Origin: Gemmatimonadaceae bacterium
Lineage (GTDB): Bacteria > Gemmatimonadota > Gemmatimonadetes > Gemmatimonadales > Gemmatimonadaceae
NCBI GenBank assembly: GCA_035533015.1
Contig: DATLUQ010000044.1
Coordinates: 62,001-126,000, forward strand
Reading direction: 5' to 3'
Length of the DNA stretch: 64,000 bases
Below, piece by piece: positions 58,565 through 64,000 of this stretch. Below the pieces are notes generated by a model. That model was not told the DNA's origin and did no database searches. It saw only the letters and a list, made by a program, of their open reading frames with translations. The translations under genes were made by a program, and so were the position numbers. Position 1 is the stretch's first letter, and each line of letters starts with the position of its first letter.

Positions 58565-58632
58565 GAGGGTAGGAGCGTAGGACGGATACCTGCGAAACGC
58601 CGTCTACTCTCCTACTGTCCTACCGTCCTACC
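58560..58632. repeat. Inverted array of 8-base CCTAC-type units
   Basis: The left half repeats GGTAGGAG/CGTAGGAC-like units and the right half CTACTCTC, CTACTGTC, CTACCGTC, CTACC with an 8-base period. The two halves are mutually complementary, around a short unpaired centre (GATACCTGCGAAACG). It follows ldcA and may fold as a long hairpin, serving as a terminator or an interspersed repeat element. Confidence 0.75.
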
Positions 58633-58707
58633 ATTGACGATCGGGCTCGGTCTTACAACGGGGCCCCTGGGTCCATATTCTTCATCGAGTCCCCCACGCC
58701 ATCCGGC

Positions 58708-59064
58708 ATGAAGACAGGCCAACAACTCCTCGACGAAGTCAAAGGACGTATCAGCGAGACGTCCGTGGCCAGCGCGCTGGACAGCTACCGACGCCGCGAA
58801 CACATCGTGTTCCTTGATGTGCGCGATCCGAACGAAACCAGCCTCGGGCGCATTCCGGGTGCACTCGTGATCTCGCGAGGAAATCTCGAGTCGAAGGTCG
58901 AGGCTCTCGTGCCGCGCGGCGCGATGATCGTCGCCTACTGTGCCAACGGCAACCGGTCGGCGTTCGCCGCCGAGACCATGGAAGTGATGGGCTACCGGAA
59001 CGTGACATCGCTGCGCGAAGGCTTCCGCGGCTGGGTCGACGCCGGCGGCGACGTCGAGGACTGA
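58708..59064 (+). CDS. Rhodanese-domain sulfurtransferase
   Basis: The 118-residue protein is a single rhodanese domain: FLDVRDPNETSLGRIPGALVISRG, then the active-site loop VAYCANGNRS with the catalytic Cys, and GYRNVTSLREGFRGWVDAGG. It would accept and pass on sulfur as a persulfide. The loop has Ala-Asn-Gly-Asn, and not the CxxGxR of thiosulfate transferases, so the donor is uncertain. It may form a unit with the Nudix gene 18 bases downstream. Confidence 0.9.
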   Translation: MKTGQQLLDEVKGRISETSVASALDSYRRREHIVFLDVRDPNETSLGRIPGALVISRGNLESKVEALVPRGAMIVAYCANGNRSAFAAETMEVMGYRNVTSLREGFRGWVDAGGDVED

Positions 59065-59082
59065 GGGGCCGGAGGCGGTGCC

Positions 59083-59709
59083 ATGAAGCCGCTCGAGGCG
59101 CTGCTCGCGCACCGCGACATCGCGCGATTGGCCCGCGCCCTGGCGGCGCATCCCGGACGCGAAGTCGTACCCGAGGGGCACGTCCGGTACGCGGCCACTG
59201 CGGCCACGCTACGCATGGGCGCGTCGGAGCCGGAACTGCTGCTCATCCGCCGCGCCGAGCTGGAGCGAGACCCGTGGAGCGGCCACGTGGCGTGGCCCGG
59301 CGGGCGCATGGAGCCGGGCGACCCCGATCTCATGGCGACGGCGGTTCGCGAAACACTCGAGGAAACGGGGATCGATCTGGCGTCCGAGGGGCGGATGCTC
59401 GGCACGCTTGACGACATCCACCCGCGCACGCCGGCCCTCCCGCCCATCCTGGTGCGACCGTTCGTGGCCGTGGTGGCGGGTGAGGCGCGCCTCACCCCGA
59501 GTCGCGAGGTGGCCGGTCATGCGTGGGTGCCGCTGCCGGCATTGCTGGACGAGACCAATTGGGGCACGGCGCCGATCGCCATCCGCACGCTCGGCGTGCA
59601 GGTGCGGCCGGTGTTTCGCTTCGCCGGGCTGCAGGTGTGGGGGATGACCGAATACATGCTTCGTCAACTCGTCACGAGGTACCGCGAGACGCCGGGTGTC
59701 GACGGCTAG
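59083..59709 (+). CDS. Nudix hydrolase (CoA-pyrophosphatase-like)
   Basis: The 208-residue protein has a complete Nudix box GGRMEPGDPDLMATAVRETLEETGI. The preceding LLIRRAELERDPWSGHVAWPGG matches the NuCoA motif region of CoA diphosphatases (NudL type), where LLTxRxxxLxxHxGxVxFPGG is usual. It likely cleaves CoA or a related nucleotide diphosphate. GGAGGCGG before ATG 59083 is a strong ribosome site. Its end overlaps the convergent VOC gene by 4 bases. Confidence 0.9.
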   Translation: MKPLEALLAHRDIARLARALAAHPGREVVPEGHVRYAATAATLRMGASEPELLLIRRAELERDPWSGHVAWPGGRMEPGDPDLMATAVRETLEETGIDLASEGRMLGTLDDIHPRTPALPPILVRPFVAVVAGEARLTPSREVAGHAWVPLPALLDETNWGTAPIAIRTLGVQVRPVFRFAGLQVWGMTEYMLRQLVTRYRETPGVDG

Positions 59710-60095
59710 CCCCGCGGAAGCTCCGACATGATGGCCAGCGTGTTGTGGTCCAGGTCCTTGAAGAACGTCATCCAGAGATCGCCCTTGGGCATGGGCGCGA
59801 CGACGTGGGGTTCGTCCACGAATTGCACGCCGCGCGCCTTCAGCGCCTGATAGGCATCCCGCACATCGGGGACATCGAAGTAAAGAATCGACCCCGGATG
59901 ATCCTGCTCCGCGTTCTCGGGCCGGCCGAGCATGAGCCGGATGCCGCCGGCGTCGAAGAAGGCGAGGTTGGGGACCGCGAACAGGAGCTTCATGCCGAGC
60001 GTGTCGCGGTAGAAGGCGGTGGCCCGGTCGAGGTCGTGGACGGTGACCGCGATCTGGCCGATGCGGGAGAGGCCGGGGTCGTTGGGGATGGACAT
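59706..60095 (-). CDS. VOC-family (glyoxalase/dioxygenase-fold) protein
   Basis: The 129-residue protein has the paired beta-alpha-beta units of the vicinal oxygen chelate fold: GQIAVTVHDLDRATAFYRDTLGMKLLFAVPNLAFFDAGGIRLMLG and ILYFDVPDVRDAYQALKARGVQFVDEP, with FKDLDHNTLAIMSE at the end. The His after VT and a Glu near the end could be metal ligands. The substrate is unknown. ATG 60095 begins a short leader; an earlier Met at 60131 is possible. Confidence 0.86.
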   Translation of the reverse strand: MSIPNDPGLSRIGQIAVTVHDLDRATAFYRDTLGMKLLFAVPNLAFFDAGGIRLMLGRPENAEQDHPGSILYFDVPDVRDAYQALKARGVQFVDEPHVVAPMPKGDLWMTFFKDLDHNTLAIMSELPRG

Positions 60096-60280
60096 GGAAG
60101 CCTCGGGGAAGGCGGCGCGGAGTGGGACCATGCGCGCGGGTTGTCGCGGGCAGCGCACGGTGTGGTCGAGATACACTAACCAAAGGCCGATCATGCCGTC
60201 CAGACGGTCCCCGGCCGATGGCCTGCGGGACGCGCCGCCCAAGACCGCCGCTCGAGCGGGTGCTCCGGGCCGACCGGCGA

Positions 60281-60286
60281 TAGCTT
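60281..60286 (+). promoter_or_regulatory. Candidate -10 box TAGCTT of a leaderless promoter
   Basis: TAGCTT ends six bases before the ATG at 60293, the first gene of the ABC exporter operon. No Shine-Dalgarno sequence is present. Confidence 0.4.
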
Positions 60287-60292
60287 CCAAGC

Positions 60293-61141
60293 ATGCTGGC
60301 GCTCCTCGCTCCGCTGCTCGTGTTTCAAACCGCCATGCCGGCCGTCGCTTCGCGTGCGGCGGACGTCGGGGCAACCGGCGGACCGCGGATGATCGCGATT
60401 GACGAACGGCTGGCGGCCGACGAGCACCTGCGCGTGGGAGACCGGCTGGTGGTGCGCGCGACACCCACCGGCGTCGGCGACACGGTGGTGGTGGGGGCGA
60501 TCGTCCGTCGCGCTGCCGATCCGTCGGAAGTGGCCCGCGGTGAATACCGCGTGCTCCTGCACCTCGATCAACTGCAGGCGCTCATCGGCTACGGTGACCG
60601 CGTGGACCGCTTCGCGGTCGCCACGCGCGACAGTGCCGCGACCGACGGCGCCATGGCGCTGATCAACGACGCGGCATTCGGCTTCGAGGCCCACCGGTCG
60701 CGCGACATCGCGGTGGAGACGTCGCAGACGTTTCTCGTCGTCAGCCGTTTCCACCACGCGATCGGTGTGATCACGATCGTGGCGAGCGCCGTGTTCCTGC
60801 TCTGCATCATGCTGCTCAAGGTGGACGAACGGCGGCGCGACGTGGCGGCGCTGCGTCTCATGGGGATCTCGTCGGCGACGGTCCTCCAGTCGATCGTGCT
60901 CGAGGCCACGGCCGTCGCGGCGGTGGGGAGCGCCCTCGGCGTGGGGATCGGATGGGCGGCATCAGCGCTCGTGAACGAGCACTACCGCGGCGTGTACCGA
61001 ACGCCCCTGGCGTTCGCGATCCTCACGCCAGGCGTGGTGGCGTTCTCGGTGGCGCTCTCGCTTGTTCTGGGCGTGCTGGCCGGATACTTCGCGGCGCGGC
61101 GGCTCACCCGCGTCCATCCCCTCGTCCTGTTCGGGCGGTGA
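60293..61141 (+). CDS. MacB/FtsX-type ABC permease, first of the operon
   Basis: The 282-residue protein has an N-terminal hydrophobic segment, a short periplasmic part (RVGDRLVVRATPTGVGDTVVVGAIV) and then three helices with the FtsX permease pattern: VITIVASAVFLLCIMLLKVDERRRDVAALRLMGISSATVLQSIVLEATAVAAVGSALGVGIGW. The periplasmic domain is smaller than in MacB. It should pair with the second permease in a mechanotransmission-type ABC transporter. It is followed five bases after its stop by the next permease, with the ATPase further on. Confidence 0.88.
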   Translation: MLALLAPLLVFQTAMPAVASRAADVGATGGPRMIAIDERLAADEHLRVGDRLVVRATPTGVGDTVVVGAIVRRAADPSEVARGEYRVLLHLDQLQALIGYGDRVDRFAVATRDSAATDGAMALINDAAFGFEAHRSRDIAVETSQTFLVVSRFHHAIGVITIVASAVFLLCIMLLKVDERRRDVAALRLMGISSATVLQSIVLEATAVAAVGSALGVGIGWAASALVNEHYRGVYRTPLAFAILTPGVVAFSVALSLVLGVLAGYFAARRLTRVHPLVLFGR

Positions 61142-61145
61142 CCGC

Positions 61146-62326
61146 GTGCTACTGACGCTGGTCCGGGCTTCGCTGTCGCGCCGCCGCACCCGAACCGCGC
61201 TCGCCGTGGTGGGCGTGGCGGTGTCGGCGGCGTTGCTGCTCGACATGGTGATGCTGTCGAGCGGGATGCGCGAATCGTTCCGGTCGCTGCTCGAGGTGCG
61301 CGGGTTCCAACTGCGACTGGCCCCCAAGGGCACGCTGCCCTTCGACACCGAAGCGACGATCGACAGCGCCGGCGCCATCATGGCCCAACTCCGCGCCGAT
61401 CCCGACATCGCGGTGGTGAGCCCAGTGCTCGGTGCCCAATTGCACGTGCTGGGAGAGAAGGACGATGTAGCGGCGGTGGCGATCGGCATCGATCCCGCGG
61501 TGGAGGGAGACTACGAACTTCGCGCTGGGCGGGACATCCGCGGTCCCGATGACATCGTGGTGAGCGACGCGCTGCTCGCCGCCGCCGGCGTGCGCGTGGG
61601 CGACACGCTGCGTGCAGCGGGGGGCTACGACGCACAACTCCGTGTGTCGACGCACGAACGGCGGTTGGCGGTCGTGGGCACGGCCCACTTCATCTATACT
61701 CCGGCCAATCCGAAGATCATGGCGATGCACTTGCAGACGTTGCGGGCGATGACCGGAGCCCAGCGCGATCCGGTGTCGCTGTTCATGCTCCGCCTGCGGC
61801 CGGGTGCCAATGCGGCAGCGGTGCAGCACTGGGTGGAGCGGGCCGTACCGCGTGTCACCGTGGTGTCGACGGCGGCCGCGCTTCAGCAGGTGGACGAACG
61901 GCTGAGCTACTTCCGGCAGTTGGCGTTCATCCTCGGGTCGGTGAGCCTCACGGTGGGGCTGCTGCTCGTGACGACGCTGGTCACCGTGTCCGTGAACGAG
62001 CGGTTGGGCGAGATCGCGGTGATGCGCGCGATCGGCGTGTCCAGGCGCTCGATCATTGCGCAGGTGGTGGTGGAAGGGGCGATGATCATGCTTGCCGGCT
62101 CGGCGCTCGGCCTCGGCCTGGGGCTCGTGACGGCGCACTATCTCAACGGCATCCTGTCACAGTTCCCGGGGCTGCCGGCGGCGATCGATTTCTTCCTGTT
62201 CCAGCCGCGCGACGCGTGGGTGTCGCTGGGGCTGCTGGCCGGGTGCGGGGTACTGGCGGGGATCTATCCCGCGTGGCGCGGCGCCTCGCTTCCCATCGCG
62301 GGTACGCTGCGCGAGGAGGCGGTGGC

Positions 62327-62330
<4 letters not shown>
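61146..62330 (+). CDS. MacB/FtsX-type ABC permease, second of the operon
   Basis: The 394-residue protein starts with GTG 61146 and has the full MacB-like order: first helix TRTALAVVGVAVSAALLLDMVML, a periplasmic domain of about 220 residues (FQLRLAPKGTLPFD to SVERAVPRVTVV), then three helices with the FtsX motif VNERLGEIAVMRAIGVSRRSIIAQVVVEGAMIML. It overlaps the ATPase gene by GTGA. It forms a heterodimer candidate with the shorter permease upstream. Confidence 0.9.
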
Positions 62331-63022
<692 letters not shown>

Positions 63023-63025
63023 CCG

Positions 63026-64000
63026 GTGCTCGGCCTGCTGGCGTTCCGGCATCTGCTCCAGCGGCCTTGGCGGACGTTGCTCCTGCTGATCGGGTACGCG
63101 CTTGGTGTGGCCGTGATGGTAGTGCTCCTCTCGATTGGCACCGCCATGCTCACCCAGGCGCGGCGTGAGCGGTTGGTGGGGGGTGGCCAGATCACCGTAC
63201 TTCCCGAGGGCATCGATGTGGAGGTGATGAAGACGGGCGGGCTGGGCGGGATGTTCCTGTCCATCGACCACGCCCGGTTCATCTACCGCCAGTTGCTGGC
63301 TTCGCCGCGGCTGGCCCCCGAGGTGCGGGCCGCGGCACCGCAGATTGTTGGTAAACTCATATACATCACGACGCCGAGCGACCGCCAGGTGCCGGTGCTG
63401 GCGAGCGGCCAGATCCCGTCGCGCAACGCAGCCGTGGGGGCGGGACCGACCTTGGCCGCTGGCACGTGGACCGACGATACGCTCGACCGGCAGTGGCGCG
63501 ACCCCACGCCCTTCGAGCTACGCAACGAAATCGACCACTTCCACGTGCCACCAGCCTCGGCTGCGGGCGATCCGTCGTGGGCCGAGTGGCACTATTTCAA
63601 CGTGGTTTCGGGCGACGGTAGGCAGTGGGCGTTCATCTCGTACATCGTGGCGGGCCAGGTGGCGGATGGACGGTGGGGCGGCCAGGTGTTGGTGACGCTG
63701 CACGAACAGGGGGAGCCGGCGCGGCGGTTCGTGGCCGACGCGCCGGCGAGTGCGGTACGGTTCTCGACGACGAACGCCGACCTGCGCATCGGCCAGTCGT
63801 GGGTGAGCGTACTCCCCGACGGCCGGTACCGGTTGCGCGCCGTGGCGCGTGCCGAGGCGGACGGTGCACCCCTCACCCTGGATCTCGTCGTGTCGCCGGA
63901 GCCGGGGGCGTATTTTCCCGGGGCGTCGTTCACCAGCGACTCGCTCGTTTCGGGGTACGTCGTGCCGGCGTTGCGTGCCGAGGCGAACGGGACGATCTGC
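63026..64000 (+). CDS. Permease N-terminus fused to an AttH/CrtC lipocalin-like domain, incomplete at the window end
   Basis: 325 codons are open to the window edge. It starts with GTG 63026. A MacB-like first helix (LLAFRHLLQRPWRTLLLLIGYALGVAVMVVLLSIG) is followed by a periplasmic part (ITVLPEGIDVEVMKTGG). From about residue 170, a lipocalin-like AttH/CrtC domain follows: the signature WAEWHYFNVV (family EWWYFNG), QWAFISYIVAG and AVRFSTTNADLRIG. The AttEFGH system has the same gene set: ATPase, two permeases and AttH. Here AttH seems fused behind a permease-type membrane anchor. What follows the edge is unseen. Confidence 0.8.
   Translation, partial: MLGLLAFRHLLQRPWRTLLLLIGYALGVAVMVVLLSIGTAMLTQARRERLVGGGQITVLPEGIDVEVMKTGGLGGMFLSIDHARFIYRQLLASPRLAPEVRAAAPQIVGKLIYITTPSDRQVPVLASGQIPSRNAAVGAGPTLAAGTWTDDTLDRQWRDPTPFELRNEIDHFHVPPASAAGDPSWAEWHYFNVVSGDGRQWAFISYIVAGQVADGRWGGQVLVTLHEQGEPARRFVADAPASAVRFSTTNADLRIGQSWVSVLPDGRYRLRAVARAEADGAPLTLDLVVSPEPGAYFPGASFTSDSLVSGYVVPALRAEANGTIC

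Overview
The window is a GC-rich, gene-dense bacterial chromosome segment. Its style fits Gemmatimonadota: many Ser/Thr kinases, ECF sigma operons with DUF4097 or CBM48-like proteins, TonB systems and very GC-rich codons. This is an inference from gene content, because there is no rRNA or tRNA gene in the window. No CRISPR array, transposase, integrase or phage gene was seen, and no stretch longer than 300 bases lacks a gene or gene remnant.

Layout. 1-5 kb: two coupled membrane-anchored Ser/Thr kinases and a lipoprotein with a glycosyl-hydrolase-like domain. 5-10 kb: hydrolases, a small secreted Spy-like protein and a DEAD-box RNA helicase. 10-13 kb (minus strand): an ECF sigma factor operon whose membrane partner and one secreted product carry CBM48/AMPK-like glycan-binding domains. 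13-15.3 kb: a pseudopilin, a small lipoprotein, a probable SelW-like selenoprotein with an in-frame TGA, and phosphofructokinase. 16-21.7 kb: a DEAH-type helicase with an RG-rich tail, a CGNR regulator, a kinase remnant, an ITP/XTP phosphatase and IspH. 21.7-24.5 kb: a degenerate SGNH protein translationally coupled to XdhC and a MocA-like cytidylyltransferase, then a YtrA-type GntR regulator with a clear operator. 25-34 kb: a Kir-type potassium channel, a GHL10 hydrolase, DinB, TonB, a radical SAM protein, a polytopic membrane protein, pterin dehydratase and a BI-1 protein. 34-38 kb (minus strand): an ECF sigma factor, a zinc-finger anti-sigma factor and three tandem DUF4097 proteins. 38-47 kb: HAD phosphatase, cold-shock protein, a DUF2156 acyl/aminoacyl transferase-like protein, and a coupled symporter, nucleotidyltransferase and galactokinase-family cassette. 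47-48.6 kb: phenylalanine 4-hydroxylase behind an attenuator-like leader. 48.5-54 kb (minus strand): a coupled adenine methyltransferase and SNF2-type helicase, a candidate defence pair. 54-64 kb: TonB-dependent receptor, glycosyltransferase, LD-carboxypeptidase, rhodanese, Nudix and VOC proteins, and an AttEFGH/MacB-like ABC exporter operon running off the end.

Functional links. Phenylalanine hydroxylase (47 kb) and pterin carbinolamine dehydratase (33 kb) form one catalytic cycle. XdhC and the MocA-like protein point to molybdenum hydroxylase maturation, although no such hydroxylase lies here. Many genes are coupled by 4-base ATGA or GTGA overlaps. Several others have a TANNNT box 5-7 bases before the start codon, suggesting leaderless transcription. 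The strongest unusual signals are the selenoprotein with its SECIS-like hairpin, the leader with two mutually exclusive hairpins before phenylalanine hydroxylase, and the two-gene methyltransferase/helicase unit.
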